A stretch of DNA of 64,000 bases from Miltoncostaea sp963703045 (GTDB lineage Bacteria > Actinomycetota > Thermoleophilia > Miltoncostaeales > Miltoncostaeaceae), in NCBI GenBank assembly GCA_963703045.1, contig OY969782.1:372001-436000 (forward strand), given 5' to 3'. A program made the position numbers and the translations under genes. Positions within the stretch are counted from its first letter, which is position 1. Each line of letters opens with the position of its first letter. Under the pieces are notes generated by a model that did not search any database, was not told the DNA's origin, and saw nothing but the letters and a program-made list of their open reading frames with translations. Below are positions 50,105 through 58,318 of the stretch, piece by piece.

Positions 50105-51277
50105 CTACTCCACGAGCTTTGCGATCCGGTCGGCGGCCTCGTTGAGCCGCTCGTCCGGCACGGTGAGGCTCATACGCACGAACCCCTCGCCGCTCGGCCC
50201 GTAGGCGGCCCCGGGCGAGATCACCACGGCGGCCTCCTCGAGCACGCGCTCGGTGAACGACGCCGACGTCTCCCCCTCGGGCACGCGCGCCCAGACGTAG
50301 ATGGCCCCCTTCGGGGGGTCAACGCGGAGCCCGATGCGCTGGAGCGCGCCGACGAGGACGTCGCGGCGGCGCTGGTAGATCGCGCACATCTCGGCGACCG
50401 ACGACTGGTCGGACGCGAGCGCGGCGGCCGCGGCCTCCTGCAGCGCCTCGAACATGCCGCTGTCGATGTTCGTCTTGAGCTGCCAGTAGGCGGAGACGAG
50501 GTCGGCGTTGCCGACGACGGCCCCGGCCCGCCAGCCGGTCATGTTGTAGGTCTTCGAGAGCGAGAAGATCTCGATGCCGACGTCCACGGCCCCCGGCGTC
50601 TCGAGGAACGACGGCGCGCGGTAGCCGTCGTAGGTGATCTCCGAGTACGCGTTGTCGTGCACGACGATGATGTCGTGCGCCCGTGCGAACGCGACGACGC
50701 GGGCGAAGAAGTCGTCGTCGATCACCCCGCCGGTCGGGTTGTTGGGGTAGTTGATGAACATCACGCGGGCGCGGCGGGCGACGTCGGCCGGGATCGCCGT
50801 CAGGTCGGGCTGGAAGCCGAGCTCGGGCAGCAGCGGCATCGGCACGGGCTCGGCGCCCGCCAGCAGCGGGCCGGTGGTGTAGACCGGGTACCCGGGATCG
50901 CTCGCCAGGGCGACGTCGCCCGGGTCGAGGAACGCCAGGTTGACGTTGGCGACCGCCTCCTTGGCGCCCATCGCGGGGATGATCTGGGTCGCCGGATCGA
51001 GCGCCACCCCGAAGCGGTCGGAGTAGAAGCCCGCCACGGCGTCGCGGAAGCTCGCCCGGCCGCGGTTGGAGGGGTACTGGTGCGTGTCGGGCCGGAGCAC
51101 CTGCGCGCGCATCGCCTCGACGACCAGGCCGGGGGTCGGCGTGTCGGGGTCGCCGATGCCCAGGGAGATGATGTCGACGCCCTCGGCCCGCTTGGCCGCG
51201 ATCTTCTGCTCGATCTGCGCGAACAGGTACGGGGGGAGCCGGCGGAGCCTCTCGGCGCCGACGGCGCGCCCCGTCAG
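50105..51277 (-). CDS. dapL: LL-diaminopimelate aminotransferase (class I PLP), CTG start
   Basis: A 390-residue fold-type I aminotransferase. LPPYLFAQIEQKIAAKR and ISLGIGDPDTPTP at the start, DTHQYPSNRG, NYPNNPTGG, and FSLSKTYNMTGWRAG with the PLP lysine at about residue 242. The LPPYLF start and the adjoining dapF favour LL-DAP aminotransferase over general aspartate aminotransferase. No ATG, GTG or TTG occurs in the first 55 codons; CTG at 51275-51277 overlaps the dapF stop as CTGA and has GGAGGA 3 nt before it. Confidence 0.88.
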   Translation of the reverse strand: MTGRAVGAERLRRLPPYLFAQIEQKIAAKRAEGVDIISLGIGDPDTPTPGLVVEAMRAQVLRPDTHQYPSNRGRASFRDAVAGFYSDRFGVALDPATQIIPAMGAKEAVANVNLAFLDPGDVALASDPGYPVYTTGPLLAGAEPVPMPLLPELGFQPDLTAIPADVARRARVMFINYPNNPTGGVIDDDFFARVVAFARAHDIIVVHDNAYSEITYDGYRAPSFLETPGAVDVGIEIFSLSKTYNMTGWRAGAVVGNADLVSAYWQLKTNIDSGMFEALQEAAAAALASDQSSVAEMCAIYQRRRDVLVGALQRIGLRVDPPKGAIYVWARVPEGETSASFTERVLEEAAVVISPGAAYGPSGEGFVRMSLTVPDERLNEAADRIAKLVE

Positions 51278-52088
51278 AGCTCCTCCAGCGCGCGCACGAG
51301 CTCCGGGGACAGGGTGCCCCGGTAGATCTCCTCGGCCGGACCGGTCATCGTCACCTCCAGGTCGTCGCCGACGGCGATCTCCAGATCGCCGCCCGCGAGG
51401 TGCACGGTCACGGGGCTCGCGAGCCCCCCAGGCGCACCCCGGCGACGGCCGCGGCGCACGCGCCGGTGCCGCAGGCCAGGGTCTCGCCCACGCCTCGCTC
51501 CCAGACCCGCATCGTCAGCTCGGACGGGCCGTCGGCCCGGACGAACTCGACGTTGGTGCGGTCGGGGAAGCGTGCGGACGTCTCGATCACGGGCCCCAGC
51601 GCGCGCACGACCGCATCGGGATCGTCGTGCTCGATGATCGCGTGCGGGTTGCCCATCGAGACCTCGGCGAACACGACGCCGTCTCCGTCGACCGCGAGGG
51701 TCTCGCGCGTCTCGCCCGACGGGAACACCGCGCGGCCCATCCGCACCTCGACGCGGTCGTCGTCGAGCACCCGCACGCGCACCGTGCCGTCGCCGGTCAG
51801 GATGCGCCCGTCGGCCGGCAGGCGACCGGCGTCGCGCAGGTGCAGGGCGATGATGCGGATGCCGTTGCCGCAGTTCTCCGCCTGGCTGCCGTCCGGGTTC
51901 CAGACGGTCATGCGGGGCGTCCCGTCGGGCTCGTGCGACACCTCGAGGATGCCGTCGCCGCCGACGCCGAAGGCCGGGTCGAGGATGCGGCGGGCGCGGG
52001 CGGGGGAGATCGGCAGCGCCCACTCGGAGCGCTCGACCACGAGGTGGTGGTTGCCGAGTCCCTGCCACTTCGCGAAGGACGGGCTCAT
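51274..52088 (-). CDS. dapF: Diaminopimelate epimerase, one frameshift as given
   Basis: About 271 residues. DapF converts LL- to meso-diaminopimelate for lysine and peptidoglycan. FAKWQGLGNHHLVVE, GVGGDGILEV, ENCGNGIR with one catalytic Cys, MGNPHAII, and LACGTGACAAAVAG with the second are intact. The frame breaks at a run of six C (51424-51429; G on the coding strand); one added base restores PVTVHLAGGDLEI to the stop at 51274. ATG overlaps the miaA stop (ATGA), and its own end overlaps dapL. Confidence 0.92.
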
Positions 52089-53021
52089 CCGCCGGAGGGT
52101 ACCGGATCGTCGTGCCGCTCCCGCCACAGCCCGAGCAGCAGCGGCAGCGCCCCCTCGGCCGGGCCGTCGCCGAGCTCGAGGGTCACCACCCCGGGCGTCT
52201 TGCGCAGCCAGGTGAGCTGCTTGCGGGCCAGCCGCCGGGTGCGCGCCGCCAGGCGCTCGGGCAGCTCAGCGGGCGACAGCGCGCCCGCGCGCACGGCGGC
52301 GACCTCGCGGGCCCCGATCACCTGCAGCGCCTCGCGCGAGACGCCCGGCGTGTCGAGCGCGCGCGACAGCTCGGCGACCAGGCCGTCCGCCGAGCTCGCG
52401 CGCCACCCGCGCGGCGATGCGGCGGTCGAGCACCTCGCGGGGGCGGGCGATGCCGACCAGCAGCGTGGGATGGCGGGTGGCGGATCCCCAGAGCCCCCCG
52501 GGGCCCCCCGGCGCCGCCCCGGGCCCGGCGGCGGCGATCTCGAGCGCGCGCGCGACGCGGCGGGGGTTGGCGGCGTCGACCCGGTCGGCGGCCGCCGGGT
52601 CGTGGCGCCGCAGCTCGGCGAGGGCGGCGGCGGGGTCGGCGCGCGCCAGCGCGTCGGCCCATGCGCGGATCTCCGGGTCGGCCTCGGCGCCGAACTCCAG
52701 CCGCCCGAGGGCCGCCCGCAGGTAGAGCCCGGTGCCGCCGCTGACGACCGGCGTGCGCCCGGCGGCCAGCGCCGCGTCGATGGCCGCGTGCGCCACGCGG
52801 GCGAAGCCGGCGGCGGTCGAGCCCTCGGTCAGGGCGAGGTCGCCGAGGGCGTGGTGGCGCACCCGCGACCGCTCGGCGGCCGACGGGGCGTCGGCGGCGA
52901 TCTCGAGCCCGCGGTAGCGCTGGAAGGGATCGGCGACCACGATCTCGCCGCCCAGGGCGAGCGCCGCGGCGTGCGCGAGGGCGCTCTTGCCGCTCGCCGT
53001 CGGCCCGACGAGCGCCAGCAC
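52085..53021 (-). CDS. miaA: tRNA dimethylallyltransferase, one frameshift as given
   Basis: About 312 residues. MiaA isopentenylates A37 of tRNAs reading UNN codons. LVGPTASGKSALA is the P-loop at the N-terminus, IVVADPFQRYRGLEI replaces the usual DSxQVYRG, VVSGGTGLYLRAAL and ANPRRVARALEI are standard. At about 52390 one extra base moves the frame; the next frame gives LVAELSRALDTPGVSREAL and the C-terminal RKQLTWLRK. GTG start 10 bp after miaB. MiaB acts on the MiaA product. Confidence 0.92.
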
Positions 53022-53031
53022 CCGGGGGGGC

Positions 53032-54369
53032 TCAGGCCGGGACGAGGTCCGCCCGCACCGGGGAGCCGGCCTGAGCGCCGGAGAGGGTCGTCGACGTCGC
53101 CCCGTCGATGGTCACGCGCACGAGCTGACCGGGCGCGGCCGTGCCGGTGAAGTTGACGGCGATGTTCTGCCGCAGCCGGCCCCGCAGCCGGGTCGGGTCG
53201 GTGCGCGAGGGCCCCTCCACCAGCACCTCGCCGGACGTGCCGACGAAGCGCGCGGCACGATCGGCCGCGGTGCGCTGCACCACCTCGATCAGGCGCCCGA
53301 TGCGCTCGCGCTTGACCGCGGGCGGCACGTCGTCGGGCAGGCTCGCGGCGGCCTCGGTGCCGGGCCGCGGCGAGTAGAGGAAGGTGTACGCGCCGTCGTA
53401 GCGCGCCTCCTCGACGAGGCGCAGCGTGTCGGCGAAGTCGTCCTCGGTCTCGCCCGGGAACCCGACGATCAGGTCGGTCGTGAGCGACAGGTCGGGGATG
53501 GCCTCGCGCAGGCGGCCAACGAGGTCGAGGTAGCGCTCGCGGCTGTAGGTGCGCCGCATCGCCTTGAGGATGCGGGTGCTGCCCGACTGCGCGGGCAGGT
53601 GCAGGTGCTCGCAGACCTCGGGGCACTCGGCCATCGCCGCGATCACGTCGGCCTTCATGTCCTTCGGGTGGGGGCTGGTGTAGCGGACGCGCGCGATGCC
53701 CTCCACGCCGGCGACGGCCCGCAGCAGGCCGGCGAACGTCGTGCGCGCCGCCGCGGGCAGGTCGCGGCCGTACGAGTTGACGTTCTGCCCGAGCAGGGTG
53801 ACCTCGACCACCCCGTCGGCGGCGAGCGCGCGCACCTCGGCGACGACCTCCTCGGCCGGCCGGCTGCGCTCCCGTCCGCGCACGCTCGGGACCACGCAGT
53901 AGGCGCACACGCAGTTGCACCCGACCGAGATCTGCACCCACGCCTGATGGGGCCGCGACCGCCGCGACGGCAGGCCGCCGCTGAACTGCCCGTCGAAGCT
54001 GAACGCGCCGACGGCCTCGATGCGCTCGCGCGCGACCAGTTCGCCGAGTCGCGACACCTCACCCGGGCCGAAGGCGATGTCGACGAACGGGAACTCGCGG
54101 AACACCTGCTCCTTCATGCTCTGCGCCCAGCACCCGCCGACCGCCACGACCGCCTCGGGGCGCTCGCGCTTGACGCGCTTGGCGTCGCCGAGGTTGCCGA
54201 GGAAGCGCTCGTCGGCGCTGCCCCGGATGGTGCAGGTGTTGAAGAGGATCAGGTCGGCGTCGTCGCGCCGCTCGACCGGGGCGTAGCCGAGCCCCTCGAG
54301 AAGGCCGCGCATGCGCTCGGAGTCGTGGTCGTTCATCTGGCAGCCGAACGTGGTCAGGTGGTAGCGCAC
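53032..54369 (-). CDS. miaB: tRNA-2-methylthio-N6-dimethylallyladenosine synthase
   Basis: A 445-residue radical-SAM methylthiotransferase. UPF0004 domain at the N-terminus with TFGCQMND, FNTCTIRG and VGGCWAQ supplying three cluster cysteines; the radical-SAM motif ISVGCNCVCAYCVVPSVRG (CxxxCxxC, with one extra Cys) near 150; TRAM domain at the C-terminus (GEVLVEGPSR). GTG start with a -10 hexamer 7 nt upstream, so leaderless. Downstream come miaA, dapF, dapL and dut. Confidence 0.96.
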   Translation of the reverse strand: MRYHLTTFGCQMNDHDSERMRGLLEGLGYAPVERRDDADLILFNTCTIRGSADERFLGNLGDAKRVKRERPEAVVAVGGCWAQSMKEQVFREFPFVDIAFGPGEVSRLGELVARERIEAVGAFSFDGQFSGGLPSRRSRPHQAWVQISVGCNCVCAYCVVPSVRGRERSRPAEEVVAEVRALAADGVVEVTLLGQNVNSYGRDLPAAARTTFAGLLRAVAGVEGIARVRYTSPHPKDMKADVIAAMAECPEVCEHLHLPAQSGSTRILKAMRRTYSRERYLDLVGRLREAIPDLSLTTDLIVGFPGETEDDFADTLRLVEEARYDGAYTFLYSPRPGTEAAASLPDDVPPAVKRERIGRLIEVVQRTAADRAARFVGTSGEVLVEGPSRTDPTRLRGRLRQNIAVNFTGTAAPGQLVRVTIDGATSTTLSGAQAGSPVRADLVPA

Positions 54370-54376
54370 GGCCCCG

Positions 54377-54382
54377 ATCCTA
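54377..54382 (-). promoter_or_regulatory. -10 element of the miaB operon, leaderless
   Basis: Minus-strand TAGGAT, seven bases, GTG at 54369. The TAG is also the stop codon of the AAA+ gene upstream. Confidence 0.6.
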
Positions 54383-55858
54383 GACGCTGGAACCCGCGGA
54401 GAACTCGTCCCAGCGACCGGGGCCCGGCTGCGGGAAGCGGGCCAGCCACCCCGCCGCCGGGGACGCGCCGTCCTCTCCCCCCGCTCCCAGCAGCACGCGC
54501 GTCAGCGCCGAGGTCTCGCTCAGCAGCTCGTCGAGGGCCGTTGCGACGTCGGCGTCGGTCACGTGCTCGCGGCCGTCGTGCAGGGCGCCGAGGGCGGCCC
54601 TGCGCAGCAGCTCCTTCACGAACGAGGCGGTGACGCCCTCGGTGCGCGTCACCACGGTGCCGGGGTCGGTGAGCCGCAGGTCGAGGCCCCGCCCGTAGAG
54701 CTCCAGCAGGCGCCCTCGCGCGGCGGCATCGGGCAGCGGGATCTCCACGGCGAGGTCGATGCGCCCCGGCCGCGCGGCGAGCGCCGGCTCGAGGGCCTCC
54801 GGCCGGTTGGTCGTGAGCACGAAGGCGACGTCGGCGTCCTCACCGAAGCCGCTCATCTGGTTCATCAGCTCGAAGAGCACCACATCGGAGCCGCCGTCGT
54901 AATCGCGCTCCTCGGCGACGAGATCGACGTCCTCGAGGATCACGACGCTCGGCGCGAGCCGGCGCGCCATGGTGGCGAAGGCGCCCACGGCGGTCAGCGC
55001 GCCGCCCGACAGGATGATGACCGTGGCCCCCTCCAGCCGACCCGTCAGGTAACGGACGGTGTGGGTCTTGCCGGTGCCGGGCGGACCCCAGAGCAGCAGT
55101 CCCCGCGAGAGGTGGCGCCCCATCGCCAGCAGGCGCTCGCGATGCTCGGTGGGCCCCACGAGGTGGCGCTCGATGCGGTCGAGCACGCCGTCGGGCAGCA
55201 CCAGGTCGGCCGGATCGAGCCGGCTGCGCTCGACGAAGACGATCGCCGGGCCCTCGTGTCCCGACTCGACCGTCACCACCTGCCCGCGGAAGACGTCGTG
55301 CTCGCGCATGAGGGCGTGCAGGTCGGCGACGAGGCGCTCGGCGTCGGCGCGCTCGCGGGAGGCGACCTCGACCGCGATGCCGTTCTCGCCGCCGAACGGG
55401 TTGCGTGCCGCATGCACGAAGACGGCGATCGGTCCCTCCGGCGAGTCGACGAGCAACACGCCGAAGTCCATCACCGAGATCGTGCGCCCGGGCCCGACCG
55501 GCGCGACGGCGTACTCGAGGGCCCCCACGTGGAAGTGGCGGGTGCTCATCATGTCGTTGAGCCCGATGCCGTCGAACTGGCGCGCCTGCCCGGCGACGCC
55601 GAGGGCGCGCGACGACCATCCGGGGCGCGACAACGCCGCGTCGAGGGCGATCTGCACGTTGGCCTGGTCCCACGGCGAGAAGGCCTCGCGCACCACCGGC
55701 AGGCGCGCGGCGCCCTCGCCGAGGTGCGCGGTGATGACGGGCCCGAGGGGCTCGCCGCCGTCGGGGGACTCGGCGTGGTGCCGCGTCAGCAGCTCGCTGA
55801 CCAGCTCGCCGAGGCCGCGCGCGAGCGCGTCGAGGTCGGGGGGGCCGGGACGGGGCAC
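54380..55858 (-). CDS. AAA+ ATPase with novel N-terminal domain
   Basis: A 492-residue soluble protein. Residues 1-235 form an alpha/beta domain I do not recognise (PWDQANVQIALDAAL, VMDFGVLLVDSPEGPIAVFV, NPFGGENGIAVEVASRER). Residues 250-470 are a single AAA+ module: GPPGTGKTHTVRYLTG, Walker B SVVILEDVDLVAEE, sensor 1 FVLTTNRPEALEP, and an arginine-finger region RPGRIDLAVEIP. Cdc48/SpoVK-like remodelling ATPases are the nearest group. No protease or membrane part. GTG start, leaderless. It stands between recA and miaB where many actinobacteria have recX. Confidence 0.75.
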   Translation of the reverse strand: MPRPGPPDLDALARGLGELVSELLTRHHAESPDGGEPLGPVITAHLGEGAARLPVVREAFSPWDQANVQIALDAALSRPGWSSRALGVAGQARQFDGIGLNDMMSTRHFHVGALEYAVAPVGPGRTISVMDFGVLLVDSPEGPIAVFVHAARNPFGGENGIAVEVASRERADAERLVADLHALMREHDVFRGQVVTVESGHEGPAIVFVERSRLDPADLVLPDGVLDRIERHLVGPTEHRERLLAMGRHLSRGLLLWGPPGTGKTHTVRYLTGRLEGATVIILSGGALTAVGAFATMARRLAPSVVILEDVDLVAEERDYDGGSDVVLFELMNQMSGFGEDADVAFVLTTNRPEALEPALAARPGRIDLAVEIPLPDAAARGRLLELYGRGLDLRLTDPGTVVTRTEGVTASFVKELLRRAALGALHDGREHVTDADVATALDELLSETSALTRVLLGAGGEDGASPAAGWLARFPQPGPGRWDEFSAGSSV

Positions 55859-55864
55859 GCACGC

Positions 55865-55870
55865 AGAGTA
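55865..55870 (-). promoter_or_regulatory. -10 element of the AAA+ gene, leaderless
   Basis: Minus-strand TACTCT, six bases, GTG at 55858. The remaining gap to 56118 has GC-rich inverted repeats but no gene I can support. Confidence 0.5.
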
Positions 55871-56118
55871 CGAGGGTCGTACGCCGGGCGCGACCGGCGC
55901 GGGCTCCCGGTGGGCCGCGAGGCGGGCGGAGCAGGCGGGCGGACCGCGCGCGAGGCGGTCCGCGCGGCGCTCGGCCGCCCGGAGGGGGTCGCGGACCCCC
56001 GACCAGGACGAGGGCATCACGGTCCCCGGCGGGACCCGGCCCCCCTCGCGTGCGGACAGAGGCTGGTCGCCGAGTCGTCCCGGGCATACGCTCGGGTCCG
56101 ACCAGGGAGGCGCCCGTC

Positions 56119-56946
56119 GTGCACGAGCCAGCGGAGAAGACCGGCCTGCGCAACGCGTGGGGGCGGGTCGCCGAGGCCTACGACGACATGTGGGCGGCCC
56201 GCACCGTCCGTGTCACCGCCGCCGGACTCGACCTGCTGGCCCCGGCGCCGGGCTCACGCGGGGTGGACGTCGCCTGCGGCCCGGGCCTCACCACGCTGGC
56301 CCTCGCGGAGAGTCTCGCGGGAGGCACCGCCCTCGGGGTCGATTTCGCCCCGGAGATGGTCGCCCGCGCGACGGAGCGGTTCGGCGACCGCCCGGGCGTC
56401 GCGTTCGCCGTCGACGACGCCGAGCACCTCTCGCTCGCGCCGGGCTCGGCGGACGTGCTGACCTGCTCGTTCGGCCTCATGTACTTCTACGACGCGCGCG
56501 CGGCGCTGGCGGGCGCGCTGCGCACCCTTCGCCCCGGCGGACGCATGCTGCAGGTGGTGTGGGGCCCCGCCCCGCGGGTCTGGTGGGTGCCGGTGATCGA
56601 GCTCATCGAGAGCCGGGCGCAGTACTTCTCGGCCGTCTGCCCGATGATGTTCTTCTACGGCCTGCCGGGGGTCATGCCGCGCATGGTCGAGGAGGCCGGG
56701 CTCGAGCTGGCCGAGCTGGTGACCCACGACGCACCCATGTCGTTCCCCGACATCGACTACGCCGTCAACACCGCCATCCATGGCTGCCCCCTCGCCGGCA
56801 TCTTCGAGCGCCGGCTCGCCCCCGACCTGCAGGACGAGGTCCGCCGGGTGCTGCGCGCCCACGTCGAGGAGATCGCCGAGCCCGGAGGAGAGGGGATCGT
56901 CGTGCCCGCCGAGGCCCTCCTCGTGGTCGCGACGCGTCCCGCCTGA
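56119..56946 (+). CDS. Class I SAM-dependent methyltransferase
   Basis: A 275-residue methyltransferase: WGRVAEAYDDMWAARTVRVT, SAM loop VDVACGPGLTTLALAESLAGG, GVDFAPEMVARATERF, AVDDAEHLSLAPGSADVLTC and LRPGGRMLQVVWG. UbiE/Coq5-like arrangement. The C-terminal part has many aromatic residues (QYFSAVCPMMFFYGLPG), suggesting a hydrophobic acceptor. GTG start with GGGAGG 8 nt upstream; the frame extends further upstream without homology. Convergent with recA. Confidence 0.86.
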   Translation: MHEPAEKTGLRNAWGRVAEAYDDMWAARTVRVTAAGLDLLAPAPGSRGVDVACGPGLTTLALAESLAGGTALGVDFAPEMVARATERFGDRPGVAFAVDDAEHLSLAPGSADVLTCSFGLMYFYDARAALAGALRTLRPGGRMLQVVWGPAPRVWWVPVIELIESRAQYFSAVCPMMFFYGLPGVMPRMVEEAGLELAELVTHDAPMSFPDIDYAVNTAIHGCPLAGIFERRLAPDLQDEVRRVLRAHVEEIAEPGGEGIVVPAEALLVVATRPA

Positions 56947-56956
56947 CGCGGCGTCG

Positions 56957-56983
56957 GTCCCCGTCGCCACTCGCGGCGGGGAC
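56957..56983. terminator. First hairpin between methyltransferase and recA
   Basis: GTCCCCGTCGC pairs with GCGGCGGGGAC (one wobble) around a short loop, 10 bp after the methyltransferase stop. Confidence 0.55.
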
Positions 56984-57021
56984 GGGCCCGTGGCGGCACC
57001 GCCGGTCGGCGGGTGACCCGG

Positions 57022-57059
57022 CGCGCCCGCCCTCGACACAGGTGTCGGGGGCGGGCGCG
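57022..57059. terminator. Strong bidirectional terminator of recA
   Basis: An 18-bp stem with one G-T wobble and a 2-nt loop (CGCGCCCGCCCTCGACAC and its partner at 57042-57059), the longest hairpin in the window, 15 bp past the recA stop. Confidence 0.85.
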
Positions 57060-57073
57060 GAGGCGTCACCCGG

Positions 57074-58156
57074 TCAGCGCTTGGCGGCCGCCAGCTTCGG
57101 CGGGGCCTTCGGCGTCGGGGTGCCCGCGGCCTGCTCGATGATCTCACCCGTTGCCGGATCGAACGCCGGGTGCCCCGGCACGCCCGCGTCCTCGCGGATG
57201 CGCGCCTCGAGCTGGTCGGCGATGTCGGAGTGCTCCCGCAGGAAGGCCCGTGCCGCGTGCCGTCCCTGCCCGAGCCGCTCGTCGCCGAACGAGAAGTAGG
57301 CGCCGCTCTTCTGCACCATCCCGCGCTCGACCCCGAGGTCGATGAGGTTGCCCTCGTGGGAGATGCCCTCGCCGTAGATGATGTCGAACTCGGCCTGGCG
57401 GAACGGCGGCGCCACCTTGTTCTTGACGACCTTGACGCGGGCCCGGTTGCCGACGGCCTCGGTGCCCTCCTTGAGCGTCTCGATGCGCCGGATGTCCAGC
57501 CTCACCGAGGCGTAGAACTTGAGGGCGCGGCCACCGGGGGTGGTCTCGGGCGAGCCGAACATGACCCCGATCTTCTCCCGGAGCTGGTTCGTGAAGATGC
57601 AGATCGTGCCGGCGCGGTTCAGGTTGCCGGCCAGCTTGCGGAGCGCCTGGGACATCAGGCGGGCCTGGAGGCCCACGTGGGTGTCCCCCATCTCGCCCTC
57701 GATCTCGGCCTTCGGCACGAGCGCCGCCACCGAGTCGATCGCCACGACGTCGAGCGCCGCCGAGCGGACGAGGAGGTCGGCGATCTCGAGCGCCTGCTCG
57801 CCGTGGTCGGGCTGCGACAGCAGCAGCTCGTCGACATCGACGCCGATCGCCTTCGCGTAGGTCGGGTCCATCGCGTGCTCGGCGTCGATGAAGGCGCAGA
57901 GCCCGCCGCGCTTCTGGGCCTGCGCGATGAGGTGGTAGAGCATCGTCGTCTTGCCGGAGCTCTCCGGGCCGAAGACCTCGACGATCCGCCCGCGCGGGAT
58001 GCCGCCGATGCCGAGGGCGATGTCCAGCGCGAGCGACCCCGTCGGGACCGCGGACACCTCGGTCAGCGCGCTGTCGCTCATCTTCATGATCGCGCCCTTG
58101 CCGAACTGGCGCTCGATCTGCGCGACAGCCGAGCCCAGCGCCTCGTGCTTCTCCAC
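57074..58156 (-). CDS. recA: Recombinase RecA
   Basis: A 360-residue RecA. Walker A GPESSGKT at 63-70, LCAFIDAEHAMDP, Walker B VVAIDSVAALVP, loop 1 and loop 2 (GVMFGSPETTPGGRALKFYASVR region) and an Ala/Lys/Pro-rich C-tail. GTG start with AGGAGG 6 nt upstream. A perfect LexA box stands 107 bp before the start. cinA lies upstream; recX, often downstream of recA in actinobacteria, is not in the window. Confidence 0.98.
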   Translation of the reverse strand: MEKHEALGSAVAQIERQFGKGAIMKMSDSALTEVSAVPTGSLALDIALGIGGIPRGRIVEVFGPESSGKTTMLYHLIAQAQKRGGLCAFIDAEHAMDPTYAKAIGVDVDELLLSQPDHGEQALEIADLLVRSAALDVVAIDSVAALVPKAEIEGEMGDTHVGLQARLMSQALRKLAGNLNRAGTICIFTNQLREKIGVMFGSPETTPGGRALKFYASVRLDIRRIETLKEGTEAVGNRARVKVVKNKVAPPFRQAEFDIIYGEGISHEGNLIDLGVERGMVQKSGAYFSFGDERLGQGRHAARAFLREHSDIADQLEARIREDAGVPGHPAFDPATGEIIEQAAGTPTPKAPPKLAAAKR

Positions 58157-58234
58157 GGAGGGCCTCCTCGAGGGGGTGTTCGATGACTGCCGGCGGAGCC
58201 CCCCATCGGACGACCCACCCGGCGACTGGTGGAG

Positions 58235-58240
58235 ATCATA
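58235..58240 (-). promoter_or_regulatory. -10 element of recA
   Basis: TATGAT on the minus strand, 22 bp downstream of the LexA box, giving a leader of about 70 nt with a ribosome site. LexA bound upstream would cover the -35 region. Confidence 0.65.
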
Positions 58241-58262
58241 GTGCGGGGCCCGGTCGGATATC

Positions 58263-58274
58263 GAACACGTGTTC
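58263..58274. promoter_or_regulatory. LexA (SOS) box upstream of recA
   Basis: GAACACGTGTTC: a perfect match to the GAAC-N4-GTTC core of Gram-positive and actinobacterial LexA sites. Only one copy found in the window. Confidence 0.9.
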
Positions 58275-58318
58275 CTGTCGGGGGTGCCGAGAGCGCGCCG
58301 CGGGCGCGCCGGCGGCCG

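Noticed and set aside
55871..56118. GC-rich inverted repeats as a structured RNA
   Set aside because: They fit no riboswitch or small-RNA consensus I know, and inverted repeats are common by chance at this GC content.
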